64,000 nucleotides of DNA from FEN-1219 sp039933105 (GCA_039933105.1 JBDTOT010000014.1:36436-100435), one strand, 5' to 3'; positions 9,117 through 19,029 are shown, numbered from the stretch's first letter. Program-made: numbers and translations. Notes: generated by a model not told the origin, from the sequence alone.

Positions 9117-10070
9117 TTAAGGGCCCCGCAGCGCCGGCGTAGACTGGCGGTAGCTGCGCGGGCTTCGGCCGAAGCGTTTTCTGAACTCGGTCGAAAAATG
9201 CGCCGAGCTCGCGAACCCACATTCGAACGCGATCTCCGTGATGCTGTGGCTCGCGAAGGCCGAGGACGAGAGCAATCGACGCGCGGCCTCCAGCCGGCAT
9301 ACCCGAAGATACTCCGTAGGCGTCAACCCCTCGGGTGCGAGCGCCATCTGCACGTAGCGCGGCGTGATCGCGAGATGATTGGCGATGTCCTCGGTCGAGA
9401 GCCCCAGTTTGGCGTAGTTCTCCTGGATGAACGTTTTGATCTGCGCGCGCCTAAGCTCAACGGCGTAACGCTCGGTGCGATCTTCCGGCGCTTGAACTCG
9501 CGGCGTGAGCGCAAGCATGTGTAGAAACGAGCAGCCCAGGTTGCGCCCCGCCGTGCCAAACCGCCCACTCCGCGCCTCCGCGATGGACGCGTCCAAGATC
9601 CGCCCCAGGATATCGTTCAGCGCGGGAGACAATTCGAGGGGCCGGCCGACGATGTCCGTGGGATCCGGGATGTGCTTGCGCAGCAGACTCTCTTCGATAT
9701 GGATCGCCGACGTGGTGTAGGGGCGATCGATCGTCCACTCGCCGGCGACCTCCGGTCTCAAGATGACCAATTCGCCGGGCGCTAGCCGCAGCGTGCCATA
9801 GCCTTCCAGGGTCAGCACGGACGCCTGGTCCGCACGACTGACCTGAAAGAACGGATCGGGCCAGGAGCTACCGTAGTTCGTGAGCCGTAGCGCCGGCATC
9901 AGGCCGCACGAGACGGCCACCCCATCACCGGCGTGAAACTCCATCTCGGGGCCGAACGGATCCGGCGTGAGCGGGGTGAATTCGAAGCGCGTGGAAAACT
10001 GCGAGCTGACATTGGACGTAAATTCGTCCCACTGCGCAGCGCGCTGGCCCGGTTCAATGGCAACCGACAC
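9117..10070 (-). CDS. AraC-family transcriptional regulator
   Basis: A 317-residue regulator starting at GTG 10070 with GGAG seven bases upstream. The N-terminal two-thirds is an AraC-binding-like cupin sensing domain (LAPGELVILRP region). The last 100 residues hold two helix-turn-helix motifs: STEDIANHLAITPRYVQMAL and ITEIAFECGFASSAHFSTEF, followed by the typical RSPRSYR end. It lies 115 bases downstream of the first TonB receptor gene on the same strand, so it may control this uptake cluster. The ligand is unknown. Confidence 0.92.
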   Translation of the reverse strand: MSVAIEPGQRAAQWDEFTSNVSSQFSTRFEFTPLTPDPFGPEMEFHAGDGVAVSCGLMPALRLTNYGSSWPDPFFQVSRADQASVLTLEGYGTLRLAPGELVILRPEVAGEWTIDRPYTTSAIHIEESLLRKHIPDPTDIVGRPLELSPALNDILGRILDASIAEARSGRFGTAGRNLGCSFLHMLALTPRVQAPEDRTERYAVELRRAQIKTFIQENYAKLGLSTEDIANHLAITPRYVQMALAPEGLTPTEYLRVCRLEAARRLLSSSAFASHSITEIAFECGFASSAHFSTEFRKRFGRSPRSYRQSTPALRGP

Positions 10071-10185
10071 GGTCCAACTCCCCCTACTAGCAGCTCATGT
10101 ACCCGAGCTTCGCAGGGTAGCTTGTCCCCGAGCGCGCTCAAACTCAAGCGCGCCCGGGAACAATAGTCCGTAAGTGATTGACGAA

Positions 10186-12606
10186 TCAGTAACGGAAGGT
10201 AGCGTTGATCCCGAATGTTCTCGGCCGCCACGTGCCTGCGATGAGGCGCGGGTCAGGAACCCCCTGCCTGACGCCCGCGTCCGCGACACTCAGCTGGGGA
10301 TGCTCGTCGGTCGCATTTTGGACGAAGATCGAGGCATCGACCTTCTGCAACCGCATCCCAAGCCGCAAGTTCCACATTTTGGTCTCGGGGTTAACCGCCA
10401 ACAACGGATTGAAGGCGGCGGTGTCTGCAGGCGTCTGCGACCCGAACCGCCCGTCGTTCATGCTGTGGTAGACGTTCTGGATCCAAGCGTAGGCGTCGTG
10501 ACGGCCCGTCTTGAAGTCGAACTCCGCGCCGACGGTCGCCGTCCACGGCGGTGTGGCAGCACCCGGGCCCGTGATCTGCTCACCCGCCGTAACGAGCGGC
10601 GTCACCGCCGTGGTGTAGCGGGCGCTCGTGTGGCCGATCGCCGTATCGAGCTTGATGTGATCCCCGATCAAAGCCGACAGGCCGATATCGAACCCGTTGG
10701 AGCTCGCGGTACCGAGATTGAAGATTACGGAGAAGCCGCACCCAGGCACGCCCTGCGGGTTCTGGATGTCCTTCCAATCGACATGGAAGGCAGACACATC
10801 GAGCGAGAGCCGATTGTCGAGCAGGCGCGTCTTCATGCCCGCTTCATAGCTCCAGAGCGAATCGGGCTCGAACTGATGATTGAAAGTCAGACCTTGCGCG
10901 ATCAGGCTGGCTTTGGTCGCCTGACACGCAGCCTGCACGTTGTCGATCTGCGGATTCACGCCACCGATCCTGAAGCCCTTTGCCGCGTTGATGTAATACA
11001 TGGTGCGGTCGTTGGCTTGATACGAGAGCGCAACCTTCGGCGTGAACGGCGTGCCTTTGGCCTCGAACGCGTAGAACGTCGGAGTGCCGTTGAACGGACC
11101 CGCGGTGAAGCTCGTGAAATGCTGATCGTACTGCGTCGTCCGGCCGGCCATGGTCAGGCGCATCTTGTCCGTGATCTGGAAATCGACGTTGCCGAACAGC
11201 GCGAACTCCTTGCTGTTCGTGTTCACGTCGTTGAACGCAACCCACTGGCCAAGGTAGGGGAACGAACCGAGAACCTTGTCGATGGTCACACCGAACCTCG
11301 AGAGCACGAGATCGGGGAGGTTCGGATGAATCACGTGGGCGAAGTCGTACTGCTTCTGATCGGACATGAAGACACCGGCGACCCAGTTCCAGCGGCTCGA
11401 CGACTTCGCGGAAGCAACCCGGAATTCCTCGTAGAGATCGTGCTGGTTGATACCGTAGTAACCAAAACCGAAGTCATCGGCCAGACCGGTGAGCGGATAC
11501 GGATTCCCGAAGAAGTTCCAGTCCTGAAACTGGGTGTAGTCCGCATGGAAGCTGTAGTACCGCGAGACGAACGACGTTACCGAGGTCAACACCAGGTCCT
11601 TCAGTTGCCACTCGAGCTTCACGCTTGCCGTCGTGATGGGATCGTTGGACCGCTCGTCGGTCGAGTGGTCCGCGTTCCAGATGTTGCGCGACGGATCGGA
11701 CGCGAGCACCTCGTAACCCACGGGGTCGTGGTTGCGGACGCTCTGCATCGAGACCGAAGGCTCGACGGTGAGAACGTCGTTCGGCTTCCAAAGCAGCGCG
11801 AAGCGCGCCGCGGCCGTCGTCGTCGAATTTGCATTCTTCTCGATAACGTACTGGCACCCTGCTACCGCTACAGCCGGTTGGCAGTGATCGATCCAGCCGC
11901 CATCCTCGCGATACCAGGTGCTGAACCGGAAGCCCAGCTTGTCTTCTTTGATCGGCCCGCCCATGGCGTAACCGAGCTCGTAGCTGGGATCGCCGTGCGC
12001 CGTGCTGCTGCTCTCGACACGCGTGTAGTGTGTGTAATCGGTCAAGCTGGGAGCGTTCGGGATGTAGCGGATCGCGCCGCCTTCCGAGGTCGAACCGAAC
12101 AAGGTCCCCTGCGGACCGCGCAGCACTTCGACGCGCTGGAGGTCGAACACGACGGGTAGGGCCGTAGAGCCGCCGATGTTCGTGTTGTTGCCGATTGTCG
12201 TGAACGGAATATCGTTCACGTACATGCCCGTCGTCGGCTCACTCGTTCGCGAAGAAACGCCACGGATTTGGATGCCGGTGACCGACAGGCCGAACGTCTG
12301 GGTGGTCGTCAGGACAACTCCGGGCGTGATTGCAGTTAGAGCGCTCAAGTCCTTAGCGCCCAGGGTATCGATCGTCTTGCTGTCGAATGCCGTGATGCTG
12401 ATGGGGACCTTGGACACGTCCTGGCCCGCGGCCTGTTTGGTGGCCGTGACGATGATTTCTTCGAGTTGGCCCTGACCGCCCGACTCTTGACCGAGCACGC
12501 TGCGGGGCACGAGACCCACCGCAAGCATTGGCGCGGCTAACGTAACTGCCAGCAGCCAGCCGCGACGCAAGGAACCGTTGTTTTTGTCACACATGTGTCC
12601 GTACAT
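10186..12606 (-). CDS. TonB-dependent outer-membrane receptor 1
   Basis: An 806-residue receptor with signal peptide, a TonB box-like segment (LEEIIVTATKQ), a plug domain with LRGPQGTLFGSTSEGGAIRY, and a 22-strand barrel ending in the aromatic FGINATFRY. The ATG at 12606 is preceded by GGAGGGG. Such proteins import siderophores, vitamins, glycans or aromatic oligomers at the expense of the proton motive force through TonB-ExbBD. No siderophore genes are near, so a carbon substrate handled by the neighbouring enzymes is more likely. It follows receptor 2 by 155 bases. Confidence 0.93.
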   Translation of the reverse strand: MYGHMCDKNNGSLRRGWLLAVTLAAPMLAVGLVPRSVLGQESGGQGQLEEIIVTATKQAAGQDVSKVPISITAFDSKTIDTLGAKDLSALTAITPGVVLTTTQTFGLSVTGIQIRGVSSRTSEPTTGMYVNDIPFTTIGNNTNIGGSTALPVVFDLQRVEVLRGPQGTLFGSTSEGGAIRYIPNAPSLTDYTHYTRVESSSTAHGDPSYELGYAMGGPIKEDKLGFRFSTWYREDGGWIDHCQPAVAVAGCQYVIEKNANSTTTAAARFALLWKPNDVLTVEPSVSMQSVRNHDPVGYEVLASDPSRNIWNADHSTDERSNDPITTASVKLEWQLKDLVLTSVTSFVSRYYSFHADYTQFQDWNFFGNPYPLTGLADDFGFGYYGINQHDLYEEFRVASAKSSSRWNWVAGVFMSDQKQYDFAHVIHPNLPDLVLSRFGVTIDKVLGSFPYLGQWVAFNDVNTNSKEFALFGNVDFQITDKMRLTMAGRTTQYDQHFTSFTAGPFNGTPTFYAFEAKGTPFTPKVALSYQANDRTMYYINAAKGFRIGGVNPQIDNVQAACQATKASLIAQGLTFNHQFEPDSLWSYEAGMKTRLLDNRLSLDVSAFHVDWKDIQNPQGVPGCGFSVIFNLGTASSNGFDIGLSALIGDHIKLDTAIGHTSARYTTAVTPLVTAGEQITGPGAATPPWTATVGAEFDFKTGRHDAYAWIQNVYHSMNDGRFGSQTPADTAAFNPLLAVNPETKMWNLRLGMRLQKVDASIFVQNATDEHPQLSVADAGVRQGVPDPRLIAGTWRPRTFGINATFRY

Positions 12607-12761
12607 TTTCCCCTCCGACGACCAAAGAACAGCTATGCCCCCTGCACGGCGTACGAGCCGCGCGGGACGCGGCTAATGTGCGCTTGATTGCGCAGCGCTT
12701 CTTTCGTGGGGACGAAGCATGTTCTTCGTCCATGCAAACGCGTGGCGTCGTCGAGACAAGC

Positions 12762-15278
12762 TCAGAATGATTTGCGCAGCGTTACGCCGATCTGGCGCGG
12801 CTGGTTCGTATAGCCCGACAAACTGCCGGTTTGAGCGACGGACGGAAACGCACTAATCAAATAGCGGTCATCATTCAAATTGCGGCCCCAAATTTGCAGC
12901 TCCCAGCTATTGCGTTCGAACGACACGCTGGCATTCAGCGTACCTACGTCGCGCGAAGCGTACTGGGCAGGCACGTTCTCGACGACCTGTACGTTGCTGT
13001 CGTAACGGTAATCGGCACGAATGACGCTCGCGAACGAGCCCACGCTATGGCGGTAGGTGATGCCCGCGACGAGACTGGTTTCGCTGACCCCCGACGGCTT
13101 CGTGCCGGACAAATCGACGACGCCCACCTGCCCGCTCGGCAGCACGCCCTGCGCGCCCGGGAAACTGTCGTACAACGGATCCAGCAACGTCACTCCCACC
13201 TGCAGCGTCAACGCGCTCGTCAACGCGAAGAGTGACTCGACCTCCAAGCCCTTGGTGCTCTCCCTGCCAGCGTTGCCGAGCACGAAGCCCGTGCCGACGA
13301 AAAGATTGGACTGGAAGCCCTTGATCTCCTGGTCGAACAAAGCCACGTTCAGCGACGTGCGATCCCACTTCGCCTTGAGTCCAAACTCCACCACGCGCGA
13401 CTTCTCGGGATCCGCATAGCGAGTCCCGTAACGGCCGTAGTACGGGTTGGCGCGCGTACCGAGCGGCGATCGGTCGCCGATCGCGTTCGGGAAAGGCCGG
13501 GAATCGCGGGAGAGATTCCACGACGTCGGCTTGAAGCCCGTCGACACGCCACCGTACAGCCGCACGAAATCGCTGGCGTCGTACGCGACGCGGAAGGTGT
13601 ACGTCACCTCGTCGTCACGGCTACGACCATCGGTGAACGGGACCACCGGGTAGAGCAGCTGCAACGAGTACAGGGCGAGAGCGGAATTGCAGGCCGGGGG
13701 CGGCGACGCTGCGGAACAGGCGGTAACGCTGATCGCATCGGCGGCCGCGGCCGCCCCAGCGAACGCCGGGTTGCCGAGATTCGCGGGCGTCGCAGGTTGC
13801 CCGGTCAGCGCTTGGAAGGCGCCGGCAAACCCGACCTGCACGAGGTTGACCTGTCCGAAAGCGTCCGTGTTGGTTTGCGAGATCGATACGTCTTTGTCGC
13901 TGTTGGTCGAGGAGAGGCCGAAGGTGGCCGTGAGTTTCTTGGTGGCTCTCCAGTCGATCTGCCCGAATAGCGTGGACGCGCGGTTGTCCTGGCGAGTATC
14001 GATGAAGCTGCCGGTCCCCGCGGCGAAGAAGGTATTCGCCGGCAACCCGATCGCTGCCTCGATCTGGCCGAACGTGGCGGGGCTGCCACCGCCCGCCACC
14101 ACGAGCCCCGTGGCGTAGCCACGGAACGCGGCGCCGAAGCGGATGTCGTTCTTGAGTTTGACGCTCTCGTCGAGATAGTACAGACCGACCATGCCCGACA
14201 CGGGCCCCCCGTGGTCGAACACGAACCGAACCTCTTGCGTCAGCGTACGGATGTCCTGGTCGTTGGTGTTCGTCGGTACGAGGTCGGCACTCGTAAAATC
14301 AGAGTCGTAATCGAAATACGCCTGCTGTCGGCGCAGCGCCGTGATCGAACTGATGGTCATGCCCGAACTCTTCCAGTCAAGGTGGAAGGACATGCCGTCG
14401 TTGTCGACCTTGTTGACCGGGTCCGCATTCAGATAGGCGCTGTCGTCAAACGGGTTACCGGTGTAGATCCGGCCGCCGACGGCCTGGATCAGTGCGCCGG
14501 TCGGGCCGTTCAGCAGGTTGACCACGCCGCAGCAGGCTTCGTCGATGCGCCCGACATCTGCCATGAAGCGCAGGGACAGCTTGTCGGAAACATCATCCAA
14601 CAACTGAAACCGCACGTCCGTCCGGTCGCGGTCATTGATCTCGGTGCCGTTGGCCAGATTCTTGAAGTAACCGTCGCGCTGGTTGATGCCTGCGGTGACG
14701 CTGTACGCAACAGAATCGCTGATGGGGCCAGTGACGTAGCCGCGCAGCAGCTTTTGACTTTGTTCTCCGAGCCCTACTTCCCAGTTGCCCTGGGTCGTGA
14801 ACTGCGGCTTGCGCGACGTGACGCTGATTACGCCGGCCGAAGCGTTCTGGCCAAACAACGTGCTCTGCGGTCCGCGCAGCACCTCGACGCGCTCGACGTC
14901 CGCGAAGTCGCCGATGGCGGCGGCTGAGCGCGAACGATACACGCCATCGATGAACAGGCCGACTGAGGACTCGATTCCCGGGTTGTTGGCGCCGTTGCCG
15001 AAACCGCGGATGATGAAATTGGTCTGCGTCGAGGTCTGCAGTTGCGACACCCGCAACGAAGGGACCACCGATTGCAGTTCGAGCAGGTCGAGGATGCGCG
15101 CTTGCTTCAGCGTCTCGGCGCTGGTCACCGACACGGCCACGGGAACGTCCTGCAGGGTCGACTCGCGTTTCGTGGCGGTGACCACTATCTCCTCGAGCGC
15201 GGGCGGCTCCGCGGCCGCAGCAAGTCGCGCGCAGCAACCCACGGCCAGCAACGTCAGTCCTGTGGTCATGTGGTTCAT
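12762..15278 (-). CDS. TonB-dependent outer-membrane receptor 2
   Basis: An 838-residue receptor. It has a signal peptide, a TonB box region (ALEEIVVTATKRE), a plug with LRGPQSTLFGQNASAGVI, and a C-terminal strand ending in GVTLRKSF with terminal Phe, as required for Bam-mediated insertion. It is only distantly similar to receptor 1, so the pair is not a recent duplication. The plug pattern LQDVPVAVSVTSAETL is typical of receptors in sphingomonads and environmental gammaproteobacteria. It lies downstream of the SnoaL-like and MoaF-like genes, which suggests a common uptake and conversion unit. Confidence 0.93.
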   Translation of the reverse strand: MNHMTTGLTLLAVGCCARLAAAAEPPALEEIVVTATKRESTLQDVPVAVSVTSAETLKQARILDLLELQSVVPSLRVSQLQTSTQTNFIIRGFGNGANNPGIESSVGLFIDGVYRSRSAAAIGDFADVERVEVLRGPQSTLFGQNASAGVISVTSRKPQFTTQGNWEVGLGEQSQKLLRGYVTGPISDSVAYSVTAGINQRDGYFKNLANGTEINDRDRTDVRFQLLDDVSDKLSLRFMADVGRIDEACCGVVNLLNGPTGALIQAVGGRIYTGNPFDDSAYLNADPVNKVDNDGMSFHLDWKSSGMTISSITALRRQQAYFDYDSDFTSADLVPTNTNDQDIRTLTQEVRFVFDHGGPVSGMVGLYYLDESVKLKNDIRFGAAFRGYATGLVVAGGGSPATFGQIEAAIGLPANTFFAAGTGSFIDTRQDNRASTLFGQIDWRATKKLTATFGLSSTNSDKDVSISQTNTDAFGQVNLVQVGFAGAFQALTGQPATPANLGNPAFAGAAAAADAISVTACSAASPPPACNSALALYSLQLLYPVVPFTDGRSRDDEVTYTFRVAYDASDFVRLYGGVSTGFKPTSWNLSRDSRPFPNAIGDRSPLGTRANPYYGRYGTRYADPEKSRVVEFGLKAKWDRTSLNVALFDQEIKGFQSNLFVGTGFVLGNAGRESTKGLEVESLFALTSALTLQVGVTLLDPLYDSFPGAQGVLPSGQVGVVDLSGTKPSGVSETSLVAGITYRHSVGSFASVIRADYRYDSNVQVVENVPAQYASRDVGTLNASVSFERNSWELQIWGRNLNDDRYLISAFPSVAQTGSLSGYTNQPRQIGVTLRKSF

Positions 15279-15355
15279 TGGTCTATTCCCCTGCTTTTTG
15301 CAAACGGCCGCAACGTGGTTTTGTCGTCAGTATGCGCGGTTACGCAAACGGCGCT

Positions 15356-15871
15356 CTATGCCCTCCGGAGCACGAGGCTCACGATCTTCCACTCCGTTCC
15401 CTGCCTCGCGTAAACGCTTTCGAGCCCGCGGCGCTCGACTGATCGCAGCGCGGCATCACCTTGCTCGTGCAGCATGTGGATCAGCGTATAGCTGCCGGCG
15501 ATGGGGGCCTCCGTCTCGACCATGCATTCGAAGGACGCCGTGGCGGTCGCGCCGTCGGGCGCCACTTCGATCACGTCATGAGTCGCAAAACGGTCCGCCG
15601 CGAGCCGGCGGAGACTTGCGTCGACAGGCGCTACAGCGGGGTCCACGAACAAACGCGCCGCCGCGGCATGTGCACCCGCGTTCACGCAGCGTGCGTACTC
15701 GCGCTGGAGCGCACGAATCGCGCTCGCCGCCTCCAGCATCGCGAGTCGCCTGGCTGACTCATCCCTGCTGGCGGGGTGCGCCAGCGCCGCAGTGGCCGTC
15801 AAGGGTGCCGCCAATGCTGCGCCGGCGTGGCCCAAGAAGCACCGCCGAGTCGAGACTTCTTTTCTACTCAT
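15356..15871 (-). CDS. SnoaL/NTF2-like protein with Tat-type signal
   Basis: A 171-residue protein with a twin-arginine-like N-terminus (STRRCFLGHAGAAL) and an NTF2-like alpha+beta cone fold pattern: an N-terminal helix (REYARCVNAG), a mid region and a final YARQGTEWKIVSLVLRR strand. SnoaL-like proteins include cyclases, isomerases, dehydratases and many unassigned members; no catalytic role can be read here. The gene follows the MoaF-like gene by 10 bases and precedes TonB receptor 2 by 77, so it is probably co-transcribed with both. Confidence 0.75.
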   Translation of the reverse strand: MSRKEVSTRRCFLGHAGAALAAPLTATAALAHPASRDESARRLAMLEAASAIRALQREYARCVNAGAHAAAARLFVDPAVAPVDASLRRLAADRFATHDVIEVAPDGATATASFECMVETEAPIAGSYTLIHMLHEQGDAALRSVERRGLESVYARQGTEWKIVSLVLRRA

Positions 15872-15881
15872 TGCCGTCTGC

Positions 15882-17639
15882 TCAGGTTCGAACGGTATAG
15901 AAACGATTGATGTCGAATCGGCCCGCGTGGCGCGCGTGCGCGCCCATTGCGTTCAACCGCACACCCTCTTTGCTGCAGTGATAGCCGATGCCCACGTCGT
16001 GCATCGTGCGCATGTTGACCAGGATCGTGCCGAGCGTGCCGTTGCACGCTTCTTCGAGCCAATACGCGAGGTAGAGGCCATCGCGAATCTTCACGTACGA
16101 GGCCGGGCCGCTCCACTCCATGCCGCCGGCGCCGTCGTTGCCGAAGATGATCCACGACAACGAATGCGGCGTGGTGTACAGGTGCATCGACGTGAGGCCC
16201 GGCGAGTAGTTCCACGTGATCGCGCGGCCAACGAGCTCGTCCGTGAACCCGTGGCGACGATACTTCGGCGGCGTGGTGCCCGCAGTTTCGATCACGCCAA
16301 ACCACGTCTCCGCCTGCGCTTCATTCGCGATGTACCGCGTACCGATCGTGCCGTGGATGCAAGTGGCGAGCCCGTGGTCGAAGTCGGCCACGATCTTGTA
16401 GCAATCGTGATTCTCCGCGCTCGAGAGCAGATGACCGAACATGATCACGCCCGGAGCACTCTCCCACGCTTCGTAACGCTCGTCGTGCCACGCGCTCTGG
16501 CCCGTCCGGCGCCAGCGCAGCTTGTTCATCGAAGGAAACTGATAGTCCACCGCAAGGCCGTGATCGAACCGCACGGTGAGTTCTTTGCCAACCAGGAAGC
16601 TACTCGACGGTAGTCGGTTGCCGGCCATCGGGTTGGGGCCCGAAAAAACGTCCGTCTTCTTCAGCGCGGCGACCTCCGCCTTGGTCAACGTCCACTTGTT
16701 GCGCATGGGCCGGTAGACGCGGCGTGCGCCCTTCTGCGGCGGCACTGCGGCAGTTGCGGATCCTGCCGCTGCCGCAGGGGCCGGCGCGGGCGCAGGCTCG
16801 ACCTCGCCGAACTTCTCGAACTGGGCGATCTGCCCCAGCCACTCGCCGCGGCCTGTGAACACGTAATACTCGAGGGCGTCATTCTTGTCGAAGCCGAGTC
16901 GCACACCGGCCTGTTCGGCGCGATTCGCGTCGAGCACATATAGCGTCTGCACGCCCGAGAACTCGCACTCCACGCGCGAGTAGACGTAGACGTCGTCGTC
17001 GACCTTGATGTAGTCCGATGGCGCGCAAAAACCGAGCTCGCCGCCAAGACGCGTGAGCTCCACGAAGTTCGAATAGAACGTCGACGGATAGAACTCGAGC
17101 GTTTCGACGCCGTTGTCTTGCCGCCAGTGGAACCCCTTGCCTTCGATGCGGTTCGTGGCAGCGTGCCGCTCTTTCGGCGCTTCCTTGCTTGGCGCCGCCA
17201 CGTAGCCGAAGTAAATCTCGCGTTGCACTTCGCGATTGTCCGAGAAGCCGCTGAACCAGACTTCGAATACCGTGGCGAGCCGGGTGCTCTGATCGATGAC
17301 CACGTGGTAACCGCGCTGTGTGCCGGGAACCAGGTGCGTGAACATCGCCACGTCGCCGAGTGTCAGCGCGCCGTAGGCGGCGTCGACGGCAGTGCCGTCG
17401 TTCTCCGTCACGTGCAGGCGATTGTGGCTCGCGAACGTGTAGTCGAGCGTAGGCCCCTTGTCGGTCACGATCTTGAGGGTCTTGCCGGCGAATGCATCGG
17501 AAGTCGGGGCCGCGCTTGAAGGGCCCGCGTTAGCCGCCAGCTTCACCGCGATCTGCTGCGGGGCGAGCTTCGAGTAAGCGATGCGGTGCATCTGCTCTTT
17601 GGGATACGACATCGGTTGCACGAGAGCCCCCTCGGCCAT
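15882..17639 (-). CDS. MoaF-like protein with two homologous halves
   Basis: A 585-residue protein that resembles the MoaF family named from the Arthrobacter nicotinovorans molybdenum gene cluster; its biochemical role is not established. The two halves share a similar beta-rich unit: YGALTLGDVAMFTHLVPG and the following FEVWFSGF match YEAWESAPGVIMFGHLLS and AETWFGVI, suggesting an internal duplication of a calycin-like fold. An Ala/Pro-rich linker lies at about residue 275. The start at ATG 17639 is uncertain; ATG 17612 is possible. No molybdenum cofactor genes are nearby, so a role in binding or converting the imported compound is an alternative. Confidence 0.7.
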   Translation of the reverse strand: MAEGALVQPMSYPKEQMHRIAYSKLAPQQIAVKLAANAGPSSAAPTSDAFAGKTLKIVTDKGPTLDYTFASHNRLHVTENDGTAVDAAYGALTLGDVAMFTHLVPGTQRGYHVVIDQSTRLATVFEVWFSGFSDNREVQREIYFGYVAAPSKEAPKERHAATNRIEGKGFHWRQDNGVETLEFYPSTFYSNFVELTRLGGELGFCAPSDYIKVDDDVYVYSRVECEFSGVQTLYVLDANRAEQAGVRLGFDKNDALEYYVFTGRGEWLGQIAQFEKFGEVEPAPAPAPAAAAGSATAAVPPQKGARRVYRPMRNKWTLTKAEVAALKKTDVFSGPNPMAGNRLPSSSFLVGKELTVRFDHGLAVDYQFPSMNKLRWRRTGQSAWHDERYEAWESAPGVIMFGHLLSSAENHDCYKIVADFDHGLATCIHGTIGTRYIANEAQAETWFGVIETAGTTPPKYRRHGFTDELVGRAITWNYSPGLTSMHLYTTPHSLSWIIFGNDGAGGMEWSGPASYVKIRDGLYLAYWLEEACNGTLGTILVNMRTMHDVGIGYHCSKEGVRLNAMGAHARHAGRFDINRFYTVRT

Positions 17640-17699
17640 GGCGATCAGGTCGTATCGTAACTCTGGCCCGGGTGCCGCGCTTGCCGGGCTTCCAAAGCG

Positions 17700-18068
17700 C
17701 TAATCGGCGTCCCTGTAGAGTGCCATCCCGTGGGTAGCCTGGCGCTGCGCGTTGAACGTGAGCACCTCCACTACGAGGGCCCGACGGACGCTGTGATAGT
17801 GGATCGCGAGGCGATCGGCGCCCGCGTATACGGCAATCAGTTCGAACTTGATGGGCGGCTGCGCCTTCAGCGCCGGTGACCAATACGGCAGAATCGCCGC
17901 CTTGCCGCGCAGGATGCCGGTCGGCTCGCGCATGCGTTCGACGATGTGCGGCGAGCACATCTCGAAATCGTCCGTGTAGTGCGAAAATATGCGCTCGAGA
18001 TCGTGGCTGTTCCAGGCCGCGACCCACTCTTCTGCGAACTGTTGAGCCCATTCCTTGTCGATGATCAT
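17700..18068 (-). CDS. NTF2-like (SnoaL) small protein
   Basis: A 122-residue cytoplasmic protein of the nuclear transport factor 2-like superfamily: an initial helix with FAEEWVAAWNSHDLERIFSHY, then the strand pattern of YRGKAAI-type SnoaL proteins (ILRGKAAILPYW). The start at ATG 18068 overlaps the stop of the upstream acetyltransferase gene (ATGA), and this decides the start over longer open frames upstream. Function is unknown. It is the last member of the tightly coupled run that begins near 20.4 kb. Confidence 0.78.
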   Translation of the reverse strand: MIIDKEWAQQFAEEWVAAWNSHDLERIFSHYTDDFEMCSPHIVERMREPTGILRGKAAILPYWSPALKAQPPIKFELIAVYAGADRLAIHYHSVRRALVVEVLTFNAQRQATHGMALYRDAD

Positions 18069-18610
18069 CCGCGATTCCTTTGCTCGTGCTCTTCCCATTC
18101 TAGCCGCAGCAGCCCGTAGTGCACTTCGTCGATGCACTCGCCACGCACAACTCGCGCCTGACGCAGCGTGCCTTCGTTGCGCATGCCGAGCTTCTCCATG
18201 ACGCGATGTGAAGCGACATTGCGCGTGTCGGCGCGCGCGCCGACACGGCGCAACCGAGGATACGTGGCGAAAGCCGCGTCGACGACGGCTCGCGCGGCCT
18301 CGGTCGCCAACCCTTGGCCCCACAGACGCCGATGCATGGACCAGCCCACCTCCGCCACTACGTGCTCATAGTAGAACCGGATGTTGATACCGCCCACGGC
18401 GGTGCCGTCGTGAACAACCGCCCACGCCGGATGCGTCACGCGATCCGTGAGCGCCTGCCGTGCGACGAACTGCACGGCGTCCTCGCGCCGATATGGCTGC
18501 GGCGTCCCCGAGAGATAGCGGCTCCATTCCTCGTCGGTGGCGTACGCGAGGATGTCGTCCACGTCGCCGAACTCGAGGGGCCGCAGCACAAGGCGACGCG
18601 TGTTGATCAC
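18065..18610 (-). CDS. GNAT N-acetyltransferase (RimJ/RimL type)
   Basis: A GNAT enzyme of 181 residues from a GTG at 18610 (VINTRRLVLRPLEFGD). The motif order is typical of RimJ/RimL-like proteins: TRRLVLRPL at the N-terminus, then GWSMHRRLWGQGLATEAARAV for acetyl-CoA binding (Q/RxxGxG/A), then N-x-ASxRVMEKLGMRNEG. An upstream CTG behind AGGAG is an alternative start. Its stop overlaps the next ATG (ATGA). Likely substrates are protein N-termini or small amines; none can be chosen. Confidence 0.85.
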   Translation of the reverse strand: MINTRRLVLRPLEFGDVDDILAYATDEEWSRYLSGTPQPYRREDAVQFVARQALTDRVTHPAWAVVHDGTAVGGINIRFYYEHVVAEVGWSMHRRLWGQGLATEAARAVVDAAFATYPRLRRVGARADTRNVASHRVMEKLGMRNEGTLRQARVVRGECIDEVHYGLLRLEWEEHEQRNRG

Positions 18611-18639
18611 GTACGGTAGCAGTGGTGCGCTCCTGGCGA

Positions 18640-19029
18640 TCAGTCCTGCACCTTGCCCGCGCGCCGTTGGGCGACATGCCATAGCACGCCAGAGGGATCG
18701 ACGATGTACGCCACGCGCAACCCCCACGGCTGCATGCTCGGTGCCTTCGGCGCCGGTACACCGAAGCGTTGTGGCAGATCGAGACTCTGGAGGTGCACCC
18801 ACCACGCGTCGAGATCGTCGACGATGAGCTGCATCATGAAGTTCTCCGCCCAGTCCTTTTGGTAGTAGCGCTGGAGGATGAAACCGCCGGAGCCGGCGTT
18901 GAAGATCGCCACTTCACTGTCGAGAACCTTGGTGAACCCCAACGCTTCGTAGAAGCGCTTGGACACATCGAAGTCCCGTGCCGGCATGAACGGGCGCGCG
19001 AGCTCGGTGCCGCTGGGTATTTCGCTCAT
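18640..19029 (-). CDS. Glyoxalase/bleomycin-resistance (VOC) family protein
   Basis: A 129-residue single VOC domain: ARPFMPARDFDVSKRFYEALGF at the start, FILQRYY in the middle and VAYIVDPSGVLWHVAQ at the end. VOC proteins bind a metal or a hydrophobic drug in a paired beta-alpha-beta-beta-beta fold. The usual early metal-ligand His is not obvious, so it may be a binding protein or an enzyme using other ligands. Its ATG overlaps the stop of the DUF1801 gene upstream. Confidence 0.83.
   Translation of the reverse strand: MSEIPSGTELARPFMPARDFDVSKRFYEALGFTKVLDSEVAIFNAGSGGFILQRYYQKDWAENFMMQLIVDDLDAWWVHLQSLDLPQRFGVPAPKAPSMQPWGLRVAYIVDPSGVLWHVAQRRAGKVQD

Noticed and set aside
10174..12159. A 661-codon open frame on the plus strand opposite TonB receptor 1
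   Set aside because: The minus-strand receptor is certain along the whole length, and this frame is His/Arg/Val-rich with no domain; it is a GC-driven antisense frame.
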